From Alphaproteobacteria bacterium (GTDB lineage: Bacteria > Pseudomonadota > Alphaproteobacteria > CAAHEQ01 > UBA3637), in the NCBI GenBank assembly GCA_017958225.1, contig JAGDDD010000041.1, forward strand, positions 1 to 53,407: a stretch of DNA of 53,407 nt, written 5' to 3'. Made by a program: the position numbers and the translations under genes. The first letter of the stretch is position 1, and the number at the start of each line of letters is the position of its first letter. This document shows positions 17,628 to 26,114 of this stretch, one piece after another. The notes under the pieces are model-generated. The model searched no databases, was not told where the DNA came from, and was given only the letters and a program-made list of their open reading frames with translations.

Positions 17628-18650
17628 CTAGGGCTCAATAAAAGTCGCATCGCCATAGGAAAAGAAGCGATATTTATTTTGTATAGCGTGCGCATAAGCC
17701 GTCTTCATGCGCTCTGTTCCGGCAAAAGCACAAACCAACATAAACAAGGTTGATTGTGGCAAGTGAAAGTTTGTCCATAGCGCATCAACGCACTTAAACT
17801 GATACCCCGGTGTGATAAAAATAGACGTGTTTTGCGCAAACGGATGAACTGTGCCACTGGCGTCGGTCGCGCTTTCTAACAGGCGCAGGGTCGTTGTGCC
17901 TACCGCGACAATGCGTCGTTTTTGCTGCTTGGCTTGGGTCAGAGCGTCAGCGGTCTTTTGGTCAATAATGCCATATTCGGCGTGCATAATGTGGTCTTTC
18001 GTGTCGGCTACCTTGACTGGCAAGAAAGTGCCTCCACCGACATGCAGAGTAATAAAATGGCGCTCAATGCCTTTATTTTCCAAGGCAGACATCAAGTTCG
18101 GCGTGAAATGCAGGCCGGCGGTCGGTGCGGCGACAGCACCTTCATGTTGCGCATAAATGGTCTGATAGTCGGCTTTGTCCTTGTTCGTGCTGGCCCGTTT
18201 GATATACGGTGGCAAGGGCATAATGCCATATTTGTGAAAGGCTTCAAACAAGTCGGGGCCTGATTGGTTAAATATCAGCACCACAGGTCCGTTGGGCAAT
18301 TTTTCTTTGACGGTTGCGGTAAAATCTGTGGCAAATGTAATTGTGTCTCCTGGGTGCAATCGGCGGGCATTTTTAATCAAGCAAGACCAAGTGTCCAAGG
18401 CCAGTTGTTGAAGTAAGGTGGCCTCTATGGCCGCTTGTCCGCGTTGTCCGTATAAACGCGCCGGGATAACTTTTGTATCATTAAAAACCAGGACATCATC
18501 TTTGCGCAACAGGGCGGGCAAATCGGTGACAGTTCTGTCATACAAAGCGTTAGGGGTAATGTGCAAGAGTCGGGCAGAATCGCGCGGGTTTGCCGGTTCG
18601 TTGGCAATCAGTTCATGAGGCAGTTCAAAATCAAAAAGAGAAACTTGCAT
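17628..18650 (-). CDS. queA: SAM:tRNA ribosyltransferase-isomerase QueA
   Basis: QueA transfers and rearranges the ribosyl part of S-adenosylmethionine onto preQ1 at the tRNA wobble position, giving epoxyqueuosine. The 340 residues show FDFELPHELIA, RDSARLL, VFNDTKVIPARLYG, APTAGLHFT, ITLHVGGGTFLPV, and HLPQSTLFMLVCAF. It begins two bases after the SMI1/KNR4-like gene, so the two are co-transcribed. The 3' end meets pgeF. Confidence 0.97.
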   Translation of the reverse strand: MQVSLFDFELPHELIANEPANPRDSARLLHITPNALYDRTVTDLPALLRKDDVLVFNDTKVIPARLYGQRGQAAIEATLLQQLALDTWSCLIKNARRLHPGDTITFATDFTATVKEKLPNGPVVLIFNQSGPDLFEAFHKYGIMPLPPYIKRASTNKDKADYQTIYAQHEGAVAAPTAGLHFTPNLMSALENKGIERHFITLHVGGGTFLPVKVADTKDHIMHAEYGIIDQKTADALTQAKQQKRRIVAVGTTTLRLLESATDASGTVHPFAQNTSIFITPGYQFKCVDALWTNFHLPQSTLFMLVCAFAGTERMKTAYAHAIQNKYRFFSYGDATFIEP

Positions 18651-18652
18651 CG

Positions 18653-19129
18653 TCAGTTTTCCAGCGGGATTTCCTCTTCATCTTCGTTAAAGGCCACATA
18701 GTTTTCCAGCAACTCAATCTGCTCGTTTAAGATATAACTGATCATTTTTTGAAAGGTGGGAAAAGATTTGATTTTCTCATCGGAAAATTCAGCCCGGATT
18801 TCATAGCGGTCTTTGGGGATGTTATAGATAAAGTTTTCTTCATCCGTTTTACCGACAATGATAGCATCTTTGTTGCCGGATAAGGCTTGATACAAATCGT
18901 TTTGTGTCAGCAAATCTGTGATACAATAGGCACCTTTTTGACGCGTTTTGGAGCCGAAAAACTCCAATCCGCCCCAATACAACCCATCGGCTGTTTTTAG
19001 CCATTGAATATAATCTTCAGGAATCTGGTAGCCCTGTGCATTGTTTTCTAACGCTTCTGTTTGTGTCAGGGGAGGTGCGATAAACGCTCCGCCCATTTCT
19101 TTTACTTGTTTTAATAGTTCTTTTAACAT
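18653..19129 (-). CDS. SMI1/KNR4 (SUKH)-like protein
   Basis: A 158-residue soluble acidic protein. The region LENNAQGYQIPEDYIQWLKT followed by ADGLYWGGLEFFG has the look of SUKH/YrhA-type domains, in which a conserved Pro, Tyr/Trp and Gly-rich turn follow a helix. Many relatives are immunity proteins; others are housekeeping adaptors. No toxin gene is adjacent, so an immunity role is unsupported here. AGAGGACAAA precedes the ATG. First gene of a pair with queA. Confidence 0.6.
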   Translation of the reverse strand: MLKELLKQVKEMGGAFIAPPLTQTEALENNAQGYQIPEDYIQWLKTADGLYWGGLEFFGSKTRQKGAYCITDLLTQNDLYQALSGNKDAIIVGKTDEENFIYNIPKDRYEIRAEFSDEKIKSFPTFQKMISYILNEQIELLENYVAFNEDEEEIPLEN

Positions 19130-19180
19130 TTTGTCCTCTGAAAGTTCGGTTGTAGAACATAAATGTTAATAAAAAGTTAA

Positions 19181-19786
19181 TTATCGGGTGCTTGCCGTGT
19201 GTTTTGTTAGTTGCTGCGTGGCAAAGTCCCAGTTGATGAGATGCTCTATCAGATTTTTTAAATACTCGGCCCGACGATTTTGATAATCCAGATAATAGGC
19301 GTGCTCCCAGACATCTATGACCAGTAAATGCTTTAGCGATTGAGGCTGTAACGCGTTAGATGTGGGCACCACTTTCAAATTGAGTTCATCGTCCAAAACA
19401 AGCCAGGCCCAACCGCTGCCAAACTGATTGAGCGCCGCATGCATCAACTGTTCGTTTAAGTTCGCCATCGAGCCAAAAGATTCATTGATTTTTTGCAATA
19501 AAGCACCTGTCGGTTGTGTGGGTGTCGGGGTTAAACTTTTCCAATATAAGTCATGGTTATAGACTTGCGCTGCGTTGTTATAAAGCTTGCGTTGTGCTGG
19601 ATCGTCGGCAGTCTGCGCGATAATTTGTGCCAAGGACAGTTTATCCAGGGGCGTGTCTGCTATCAACTCATTGACGGTGCGCACATAGCCGGCATGGTGC
19701 TTGCCGTAATGAAAAGAGAGTGTTTGTTCCGAAATATAAGGTGCCAAAGCGTTGGCAGCATAAGGTAGCGGGGCTTGTGTAATCAT
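19181..19786 (-). CDS. sodB: Superoxide dismutase, Fe type
   Basis: It converts superoxide to hydrogen peroxide and oxygen in the cytoplasm. The 201 residues have all metal ligands in place: His26 in SFHYGKHHAGYV, His in YNHDLYW, and Asp and His in VIDVWEHAYYLDY. The Gln in NNAAQVYNH favours iron over manganese. ALNQFGSGWAWLV is typical. AAGGAG lies before the ATG. A promoter with an embedded palindrome lies upstream. Confidence 0.95.
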   Translation of the reverse strand: MITQAPLPYAANALAPYISEQTLSFHYGKHHAGYVRTVNELIADTPLDKLSLAQIIAQTADDPAQRKLYNNAAQVYNHDLYWKSLTPTPTQPTGALLQKINESFGSMANLNEQLMHAALNQFGSGWAWLVLDDELNLKVVPTSNALQPQSLKHLLVIDVWEHAYYLDYQNRRAEYLKNLIEHLINWDFATQQLTKHTASTR

Positions 19787-19821
19787 AATATCTCCTTGAC
19801 CGATGGGTTCGTGTAACAGCC

Positions 19822-19852
19822 ATTATATAGGGCATTTTGCCTTAAAAAACAA
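19822..19852 (-). promoter_or_regulatory. Possible sodB promoter with internal palindrome
   Basis: Minus strand TATAAT at 19827-19822, with TTGTTT 19 bases upstream. Between them lies the palindrome GGCAAAATGCC, a possible operator. The -10 is convincing; the -35 is weak. Confidence 0.45.
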
Positions 19853-19870
19853 TTTATACGAAAAAAAAGA

Positions 19871-19899
19871 TTGATAAAAGATTGTATTTTTGCTATAAC
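19871..19899 (+). promoter_or_regulatory. Promoter of tRNA-Leu(GAG) and the two-component operon
   Basis: TTGATA, 17-base spacer, TATAAC. The predicted start point is about 10 bases before the tRNA. Confidence 0.65.
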
Positions 19900-19916
19900 T
19901 AATACAGATTTCTAGT

Positions 19917-20001
19917 GCGGTCGTGGCGGAATTGGTAGACGCGCAGCGTTGAGGTCGCTGTGGGGAGACCCGTGAAAGTTCAAATCTTTTCGATCGCACC
20001 A
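19917..20001 (+). tRNA. tRNA-Leu (anticodon GAG)
   Basis: 85-base type II tRNA with a long variable arm and encoded CCA. Acceptor GCGGTCG pairs with CGATCGC (one G-T), and the anticodon stem CAGCG/CGCTG encloses TTGAGGT (anticodon GAG). The response-regulator gene starts 20 bases later with no terminator between, so both may share a transcript. Confidence 0.95.
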
Positions 20002-20021
20002 ACATCTATGTAAGATATACA

Positions 20022-20708
20022 ATGACACAACAGGCACATATTTTAGTCGTAGATGACGATAATCGGTTGAGGGGGCTTTTACATCGTTACTTAACGGAAA
20101 ACGGCTTCCTTGTTTCGCAAGCCGCTTGCACTGCGCAGGCGCGCGAGTTGATGAGCACCTTTACCTTTGATCTCATGATTTTGGATGTCATGTTGCCCGA
20201 AGAAAACGGCTTTGACTTTGCCAAGGCTTTACGCCAACAGGGCGTTACCATGCCGATTTTGATGCTGACCGCTATGGGCGAATTGAGTGACCGTATTCAG
20301 GGCTTAGAGAGCGGCGTGGATGATTATTTACCCAAACCTTTTTCTTCTAAAGAACTGTTGTTGAGGATTCAAAGCATTTTGCGTCGTGTGGCGATGCGCG
20401 TTCCGGCGCACACTGAAACTATGCTGCATTTCGGCGATGTCGTCTATGATGTGGAACATCAGGTGATTATGCGCGACAGTCAAGTCGTGCCTTTGACGCA
20501 GGTTGAAAAGACTTTGTTGCGTCTTTTGATTGCTCATATGGGTAATGCTTTGCCACGGTCCGAATTGGCGGCCGGCTTGCAAACAGATAATGAACGCACG
20601 GTCGATGTGCAAGTGAATCGTTTGCGTAAAAAAATAGAGGTCGATCCGAAGGCACCTCGCTATTTACAAACCGTTCGGGGAAAAGGCTATATGTTGTTGC
20701 CCGATTGA
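20022..20708 (+). CDS. OmpR-family response regulator
   Basis: A 228-residue DNA-binding regulator. Receiver domain (about 5-120): DDD near the start, phospho-acceptor Asp in LMILDVMLP, Thr in MLTAMG and Lys in YLPKPF. Winged-helix domain (about 135-228) ending VDVQVNRLRKKIE and TVRGKGYMLL. It matches OmpR/PetR-type regulators. The ribosome binding site is poor. Cognate to the kinase encoded next. Confidence 0.93.
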   Translation: MTQQAHILVVDDDNRLRGLLHRYLTENGFLVSQAACTAQARELMSTFTFDLMILDVMLPEENGFDFAKALRQQGVTMPILMLTAMGELSDRIQGLESGVDDYLPKPFSSKELLLRIQSILRRVAMRVPAHTETMLHFGDVVYDVEHQVIMRDSQVVPLTQVEKTLLRLLIAHMGNALPRSELAAGLQTDNERTVDVQVNRLRKKIEVDPKAPRYLQTVRGKGYMLLPD

Positions 20709-20722
20709 AAAAGGCGTAAAGG

Positions 20723-22099
20723 ATGCAAGTTTTTCATATTTGTTGGCGCATTTTATCCGAAATCAACCATTTCCTACGTTTTACATGGGATAAGGTCCGC
20801 AAGAAGTTTTTACCGCAAAGTCTGTTTGCGCGCTTTGTCCTGATTATTTTGATTCCTTTGGTGGTGGTTCAGGTCATTGCCTTTATGATGTTCTATGATT
20901 ATCACTGGCATTTGGTCGGGCGGCGCCTGGCCAACGATGTCGCGGGCGATATTCGGGTGATTGCGGAGTTATACGAAGCCTATCCGCATACCTTGCAGAC
21001 AAAAGCCACTTTGGAAGTGGTGGCCTCTGTGTTGCGCCTGCCATCGAAGTTTTCGCGCGGACGGGAATTGCGCTTGGCGGACGTGCCCGAAAATACGCCG
21101 ATTGTCATGCCTTTGGTGACCGCGGTCAAATCTTTGGGTTATCCCTTTATTATTCAAGAGCATCTGTCCGACGATTATGTGCTTGTCTTTTTACAATTGG
21201 AAAAAGGCGTTGTGTCCGTTACCGTGCCGAAACGCCGGTTTTTTAGTTCATCCACTTACGCCTTTGTGGTGTGGATGATAGGTGTCTCTGTGCTGGTCTT
21301 TTGGATTTCCTTCCTGTTTATGAAGAATCAGGTGCGGTCCGTAACGCGTTTGTCGGTGGCGGCGAATCGCTTTGGTATGGGGCGTCCGGTGGATAGTTTT
21401 AAGCCAGAAGGTGCTACGGAAGTGCGGCGCGCCGGCCAGGCCTTTATGCAAATGAAGGAAAGATTGAGCCGCTATTTGTCCGAGCGGACAAGTATGTTAG
21501 CCGGCGTGTCTCATGACTTGAGAACGCCTTTGACGCGTATGAAACTGCAACTGTCCATGATGGATGATTTGGAAGGGCGCGACGACCTGTTGTCTGATAT
21601 TGACGAAATGCAGCGCATGTTGGAAGGTTATTTGGCGTTTGCGCGCGGGGAAGGCGAAGAAAAAAGTTGTATGAAGGAAGTGTCCGAACTGCTGGCATCT
21701 ATTGTGGAAAAACAAAGACGGTTGGGGCAAAAAATCGATTTCCATGCCGAGCAAAAACAGAATATGCTGCTGCGTCCGGATGCCTTTTCGCGTGCTATTT
21801 CTAATGTGTTGAACAACGCCAATCGTTACGCAAAAAGTGCGTGTATGACCATGAGTGTGCGCGATGGTTCTGTGCATATCATTGTGGATGATGACGGACC
21901 GGGTATTCCTGCAGAAAAACACAGTGATGTGTTCCGTGCGTTTTATCGCCTGGACGAATCCAGAAATACGCAAACCGGCGGCGTCGGTTTAGGGCTGACG
22001 GTCACGCGCGATATTGTGCTCTCGCATGGTGGCGATATTCAATTGGAAGAAAGCCCGATGGGCGGGCTGCGTGTCCACTTACAATTCCCGATAGATTAG
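20723..22099 (+). CDS. EnvZ-like sensor histidine kinase
   Basis: A 458-residue membrane kinase. Two membrane segments (about 38-58 and 175-198) bracket a periplasmic sensor region of some 115 residues. HAMP linker follows, then the dimerisation helix with phospho-His in GVSHDLRTPLTRMK, and a catalytic domain with NVLNNANRYAK, DDDGPGIP and GGVGLGLTV. The short periplasmic loop and order match EnvZ-type kinases, which sense envelope or osmotic state. It probably phosphorylates the upstream regulator. The 3' end overlaps convergent secB by 4 bases. Confidence 0.93.
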   Translation: MQVFHICWRILSEINHFLRFTWDKVRKKFLPQSLFARFVLIILIPLVVVQVIAFMMFYDYHWHLVGRRLANDVAGDIRVIAELYEAYPHTLQTKATLEVVASVLRLPSKFSRGRELRLADVPENTPIVMPLVTAVKSLGYPFIIQEHLSDDYVLVFLQLEKGVVSVTVPKRRFFSSSTYAFVVWMIGVSVLVFWISFLFMKNQVRSVTRLSVAANRFGMGRPVDSFKPEGATEVRRAGQAFMQMKERLSRYLSERTSMLAGVSHDLRTPLTRMKLQLSMMDDLEGRDDLLSDIDEMQRMLEGYLAFARGEGEEKSCMKEVSELLASIVEKQRRLGQKIDFHAEQKQNMLLRPDAFSRAISNVLNNANRYAKSACMTMSVRDGSVHIIVDDDGPGIPAEKHSDVFRAFYRLDESRNTQTGGVGLGLTVTRDIVLSHGGDIQLEESPMGGLRVHLQFPID

Positions 22100-22563
22100 G
22101 CCTTGGCTTTGGCTTGCACTTCGGCCAACCGCTGTCTATACAGGCTGGCAAAGTCAATCGGGTTGATGGACAAGGCCGGCAGACCGGCTTCGCGTGTCAG
22201 ATTGGCTAATAACGCGCGCGCGTAAGGGAAAATTAAATGCGGCACTTCAATCAACACCAACGGCTGAATATGTTCGGCGGGGGCTTCCACTGTGGCCACG
22301 GCGCCATAGGTCAATTCGCAGATAAAAGCTGGCGATTTGTCCAATGTGGCTTCGGCTTTCAAGGTTAAATCAACCGCAAATTGATTTTTCTTGTCTTCCA
22401 CGGGAACGGCATTGACTTGAACAGCCAAATTGATGGCGGGCGCTTGTTTCAATTCCTGTAACAATTTCGGCATTTTCGGGGCTTCAAACGATAAATCTTT
22501 GACATATTGAGCCTCTATGCGAATAGCAATTGTCGGGGGTGTTTGTTTTTCTTTTTCGGTCAT
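22096..22563 (-). CDS. secB: Protein-export chaperone SecB
   Basis: SecB keeps preproteins unfolded and hands them to SecA. The 155 residues show IRIEAQYVKDLSFEAP at the N-terminus and IEVPHLIFPYARALLANLTREAGLPALSI, hallmark SecB sequences, with a charged C-terminal tail. A promoter (ATGACA-16-TATAAT) lies about 45 bases upstream. It is divergent from the Tim44-like gene, a neighbourhood common in alphaproteobacteria. Confidence 0.96.
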   Translation of the reverse strand: MTEKEKQTPPTIAIRIEAQYVKDLSFEAPKMPKLLQELKQAPAINLAVQVNAVPVEDKKNQFAVDLTLKAEATLDKSPAFICELTYGAVATVEAPAEHIQPLVLIEVPHLIFPYARALLANLTREAGLPALSINPIDFASLYRQRLAEVQAKAKA

Positions 22564-22606
22564 CAGATACTCCTATACTTGTGAAAACTGTTAAGTGAAT
22601 ATATTT

Positions 22607-22634
22607 ATTATACAAAGAAAAGTAAAGTTGTCAT
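22607..22634 (-). promoter_or_regulatory. Promoter of secB
   Basis: Minus strand ATGACA, 16-base spacer, perfect TATAAT. Leader of about 37 bases. Confidence 0.6.
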
Positions 22635-22644
22635 TAAAAAAATC

Positions 22645-22673
22645 TATACAAAATACTCAAAAAGGCATATACT
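22645..22673 (+). promoter_or_regulatory. Possible promoter of the Tim44-mltA-Smr-tsaD operon
   Basis: TATACA, 17-base spacer, TATACT, then AAGGA before the ATG at 22702. The -35 is weak. Confidence 0.4.
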
Positions 22674-22701
22674 CATTTCATACACATAAGGAAAAAGAAA
22701 A

Positions 22702-23277
22702 ATGCATGCAGAATGGATTATTTTAACGGTTGTCGCTTGTGTCATTATTTCCAAGTTGATGTCGGTATTGGGCAAAGAGTCGGGGCCTATGGCGCAGGTA
22801 AAACCTGTCATGGCACGACCGGTGATGATATTAAACAAAAAGAACGTTGCGATCAAAGATGTGGCCGCTTTTGATGAGCAGGGCTTTTTGTTGTTCGCGC
22901 GTCTGGTGTTTGGCTCGGTGGTAGAAGCGTTTGCGTCCGGGCGTAAAGAGACTTTGCAAATGTGGTTGGCTAAACCCGTTTTGGACGCTTTTACCAAAGA
23001 CATCGATCGGCGCCAAAAATTAGGGCAAAAGGTTGAGTTTTCGTTGATTTCGATTCCCTCGGCCAAAATTATTGCCAAGAAAGACAATCCCTTGACAATT
23101 ACCGTGGCCTTTGATTCCGAACAGGTCAATGCGTTGAAAGACAAAGACGGTCGTGTGTTAGAGGGCGATCCTTTGATTATCAGCAAGTTAAAAGACGTGT
23201 GGACCTTTGAGGCGCGTAACAGCGTCAAGGCTATGTGGGTGGTCACGGAAACGCATAGTGAGGTTGCTTATGCATAA
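22702..23277 (+). CDS. Tim44-like domain protein (TimA type)
   Basis: A 191-residue protein with an N-terminal membrane segment (about 4-22). The Tim44-like domain (about 60-188) shows DEQGFLLFARLVFGSVVEAFASG and a C-terminal VWTFEARNSV. Bacterial members are related to the mitochondrial import motor subunit Tim44 and to ribosomal protein mL45; proposed roles are at the inner membrane. It overlaps mltA by 8 bases. Confidence 0.88.
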   Translation: MHAEWIILTVVACVIISKLMSVLGKESGPMAQVKPVMARPVMILNKKNVAIKDVAAFDEQGFLLFARLVFGSVVEAFASGRKETLQMWLAKPVLDAFTKDIDRRQKLGQKVEFSLISIPSAKIIAKKDNPLTITVAFDSEQVNALKDKDGRVLEGDPLIISKLKDVWTFEARNSVKAMWVVTETHSEVAYA

Positions 23278-24367
23278 ATACTTCGCCTTGTTGGTGTTGG
23301 GCCTTTTGGCCGCGTGTGCTTCGCGCATATCTCCGACGGGCGTGTCTTATGAAAAGATTTCCTTTCGCCAGATAGATGGTTGGTATCAGGACGATTTTGC
23401 GCAAGCCTATCCGGCGCTGATTAAATCTTGCACCGCACCGGCTCCGGCCTGGCACAAGTTTTGTGAAAAACTACACGACATTAAAGAGCCGACATCCGCC
23501 TCGATTCGCAAGTTGATCGAATATTATTTAACGCCGTATCAAGTGTATGCCAATGGCCAAAAGGAAGGGCGTTTTACCGGTTATTACGAGGCCTTTTTAA
23601 AGGGCTCGCCCAAGCGAACATCGACTTACACAACGCCTATTTACGGGATTCCGGCAGATTTAGTCAAAGTTGATTTGTCTTTGTTCGGTGTTGAGGGGCA
23701 GCGTCCCTATTTGATGGGGCGTGTGCAAGACGGTCGCCTGGTGCCTTATTACACGCGTCAGCAGATAACCGACAATGCGGTTAAAGAGCAGGTGATTGCC
23801 TGGGTTGATCCGGTGGATGCGTTTATGCTCCATATACAAGGCTCCGGCCGCGTCCAAATGGACAATCAGATGTTGTATCTGAACTATGCCGCCGATAACG
23901 GACACAAGTTTGTGGGCATTGGGCAGTTGATGAAGCAACAGGGCCTGTTAGAGCCGGGTAAGGCGTCTATGCCCGATATTCGTCAATGGTTGAAACAGCA
24001 TCCGAAACAGGCGCAGGCATTGATGAATCAAAACCCCAGATATATCTTTTTCAAAAGTGTGCCGGAAGCGTCCGGGCCTATCGGGGCGGCCGGTGTATCT
24101 TTAACGCCTTTGCGCAGTATGGCGGTAGATTCGCGTTACATTGCGCTCAACACACCGATTTTCCTCAATACAACTGATCCTGACGGGCGGCCTTTGCGGC
24201 GTTTGGTGGTGGCGCAGGATGTCGGCAGCGCGATTACCGGCGAAATTCGCGGCGATTATTTTTGGGGTTATGGCGAAGAAGCCTTTGAGCAAGCTGGTCG
24301 CATGAACAGTGCGGGCAGTTATGTTATCTTCTGGCCAAAAGAGGCGGATTTACCGATACAACGCTGA
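23270..24367 (+). CDS. mltA: Membrane-bound lytic murein transglycosylase A
   Basis: MltA cleaves the glycan chains of peptidoglycan, releasing 1,6-anhydro-muropeptides, and is anchored to the outer membrane. The 365 residues begin with a lipoprotein signal (LLAAC, Cys16). Then GRFTGYYEA, the MltA core with HIQGSGRVQ, and a C-terminal 3D domain with VDSRYIALNTP and the catalytic-Asp motif VVAQDVGSAITG. The frame is open upstream inside the Tim44-like gene, but only the ATG at 23270 gives the signal sequence. TGATG junction with the Smr gene. Confidence 0.94.
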   Translation: MHKYFALLVLGLLAACASRISPTGVSYEKISFRQIDGWYQDDFAQAYPALIKSCTAPAPAWHKFCEKLHDIKEPTSASIRKLIEYYLTPYQVYANGQKEGRFTGYYEAFLKGSPKRTSTYTTPIYGIPADLVKVDLSLFGVEGQRPYLMGRVQDGRLVPYYTRQQITDNAVKEQVIAWVDPVDAFMLHIQGSGRVQMDNQMLYLNYAADNGHKFVGIGQLMKQQGLLEPGKASMPDIRQWLKQHPKQAQALMNQNPRYIFFKSVPEASGPIGAAGVSLTPLRSMAVDSRYIALNTPIFLNTTDPDGRPLRRLVVAQDVGSAITGEIRGDYFWGYGEEAFEQAGRMNSAGSYVIFWPKEADLPIQR

Positions 24368-24744
24368 TGTTACCCGATATAAGCGACATTGAATTGTGGG
24401 AAAGAGTGAAACGGACGGTAACGCCGTTGTCTAAAGCGGTGCGCGCGTCTTTGCACAGAACTTGGTTTATGCCGGCGCAGCCTCGGCGATTAGATTTACA
24501 TGGCTATACCGTGCAAGAAGCCTATAAGCATACGTTGTCTGAAATACAGGCATCGGCGCGGCGTGGCGAAAAGCAATTGCTGATTATTACGGGCAAAGGC
24601 GTGGGCGGTAAAGGTGTCCTTAAGCGTGAATTGCCTTTGTGGCTGGAGACGGCGCGCTTGCCGGTGGCATCTGTTCAACAAGCGCCCGCGAAACAGGGTG
24701 GCGAAGGCGCCTATATTGTGAAATTAAAACGGAGAACAAAATGA
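24367..24744 (+). CDS. Smr-domain protein
   Basis: A 125-residue protein with a C-terminal Smr domain: RRLDLHGYTVQEAY, LLIITGKGVGGKGVL, and GGEGAYIVKLK at the end. Smr domains nick DNA or cleave RNA, some on collided ribosomes. The His in LDLHG and the TGKG loop are intact. Overlaps its neighbours by 1 base (mltA) and 4 bases (tsaD). Confidence 0.9.
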   Translation: MLPDISDIELWERVKRTVTPLSKAVRASLHRTWFMPAQPRRLDLHGYTVQEAYKHTLSEIQASARRGEKQLLIITGKGVGGKGVLKRELPLWLETARLPVASVQQAPAKQGGEGAYIVKLKRRTK

Positions 24745-25772
24745 TAGTGATGGGCATTGAAAGCAGTTGTGATGAAACAGCCTGCGGTATTGTCAATGAG
24801 AAAAAAGAGATTTTGGGCTCGGTTGTGTGGTCTCAATATGATGAGCATCGGCGCTTTGGCGGTGTCGTGCCGGAAATTGCGGCGCGTGCCCATTTGGAGC
24901 AAATCGATATTTTAATTACGGAGGCGATGCGCCAAGCCAATGTGGGCTTTCAAGATCTATCTGCCATAGCGGTGGCGGCCGGTCCAGGCCTTATTGGTGG
25001 TGTGTTGGTCGGGGCAATGACGGCCAAAGCGATTGCCTGGGCGCGTCAATTGCCCTTTATTGCGGTCAATCATTTGTCCGGCCATGCCTTGATGGCGCGC
25101 ATGACTGAAGACATTGAGTTCCCCTATCTTTTGTTGTTGGTGTCCGGCGGACATTGCCAGATTTTGGCGGTGGAATCGCCTAATGTTTATGTCAAACTGG
25201 GGGGCACAGTGGATGATTCGGCCGGCGAGGCCTTTGATAAAGTGGCCAAGATGTTGGACATCGGTTACCCCGGTGGGCCTGCGGTGGATCGCTTGGCGGC
25301 ACAGGGTAATCCGAAACGCTTTGTCTTGCCCAAGCCGATGAAGGGACGCCCGGGATGTGACTTTTCTTTTTCCGGACTGAAAACAGCGGTGCGTATGCTG
25401 ATTGATAAACAAGCCCCGTTGAGCCAACAGGACAAAGCGGATATTTGTGCCGCCTTTCAAGCAACTGTTATTTGTGTGATAGAAGATCGTTTGAAACATG
25501 CCATCAAGTTGTTTAAGCAACGCTATCCGCAAGGCAAACATTTGGTTGTGTCGGGTGGCGTGGCGGCGAATACTGCGTTGCGTGCCGCATTAAAGCAATT
25601 GGCCGCTCAACAAGGGATGATTTTCTCGGCGCCGCCGGTGTCTTTATGCACAGATAACGGGGTGATGATTGCGTGGGCAGGCTTGGAACGTTTCCGTTTA
25701 GGCCTGGTGGATACACTGGATTTCAAAGCGCGCCCGCGGTGGCCTCTTGACAGTTTAAGCGAAACTAATTAA
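24741..25772 (+). CDS. tsaD: tRNA threonylcarbamoyltransferase subunit TsaD
   Basis: TsaD transfers threonylcarbamoyl from its adenylate to A37 of ANN-decoding tRNAs (t6A), with TsaB and TsaE. The 343 residues begin MGIESSCDETACGIV and contain metal-binding HLSGHALMA, LLLLVSGGH, DDSAGEAFDKVAKML, GYPGGP, and SGGVAANTALR. GGAG precedes the ATG at 24741; 34 upstream in-frame codons belong to the Smr region and are rejected. Confidence 0.97.
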   Translation: MIVMGIESSCDETACGIVNEKKEILGSVVWSQYDEHRRFGGVVPEIAARAHLEQIDILITEAMRQANVGFQDLSAIAVAAGPGLIGGVLVGAMTAKAIAWARQLPFIAVNHLSGHALMARMTEDIEFPYLLLLVSGGHCQILAVESPNVYVKLGGTVDDSAGEAFDKVAKMLDIGYPGGPAVDRLAAQGNPKRFVLPKPMKGRPGCDFSFSGLKTAVRMLIDKQAPLSQQDKADICAAFQATVICVIEDRLKHAIKLFKQRYPQGKHLVVSGGVAANTALRAALKQLAAQQGMIFSAPPVSLCTDNGVMIAWAGLERFRLGLVDTLDFKARPRWPLDSLSETN

Positions 25773-25802
25773 GTTGTTAGTATCAAACAAAAGGAGAAAA
25801 CT

Positions 25803-26114
25803 ATGGATATAATCACTGATGAAAACTTTGCCAAAGAAGTCTTGCAATCTGATAAGCCTGTGGTGGTAGATTTTTTTGCAGAGTGGTGTGGCCCTTGTCG
25901 TCAAATGTTGCCAGTTGTGGCACAAATTGCCGAGGAACGCACAGATATTAAAATCTTTAAAATGAACGTGGACGAAGCGCCGAAAACGCCCGTGGAATAT
26001 GGTGTCCAAAGTATTCCGACATTTATTTTGTTTAAGCAGGGCCAGGCGGTGGATATGTTAGTCGGGAGCGCGACCAAGTCAGAAATCGTCCAATGGATTG
26101 ACAGCAAGATTTAA
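25803..26114 (+). CDS. trxA: Thioredoxin
   Basis: A 103-residue cytoplasmic disulfide reductase. WCGPC at 28-32 is the active site; VDFFAEWCGPCRQM, the buried Asp, and the cis-Pro in QSIPTFILFKQG are all present. AAGGAG lies before the ATG. It overlaps the convergent M48 gene by 4 bases. Confidence 0.95.
   Translation: MDIITDENFAKEVLQSDKPVVVDFFAEWCGPCRQMLPVVAQIAEERTDIKIFKMNVDEAPKTPVEYGVQSIPTFILFKQGQAVDMLVGSATKSEIVQWIDSKI

Noticed and set aside
18653-19129. Immunity gene of a toxin system
   Set aside because: SUKH-like fold is plausible, but no toxin or polymorphic effector gene is adjacent and it is co-transcribed with queA.
22644-23246. 200-codon frame antisense to the Tim44-like gene
   Set aside because: The plus-strand gene is a recognised family in its usual neighbourhood.
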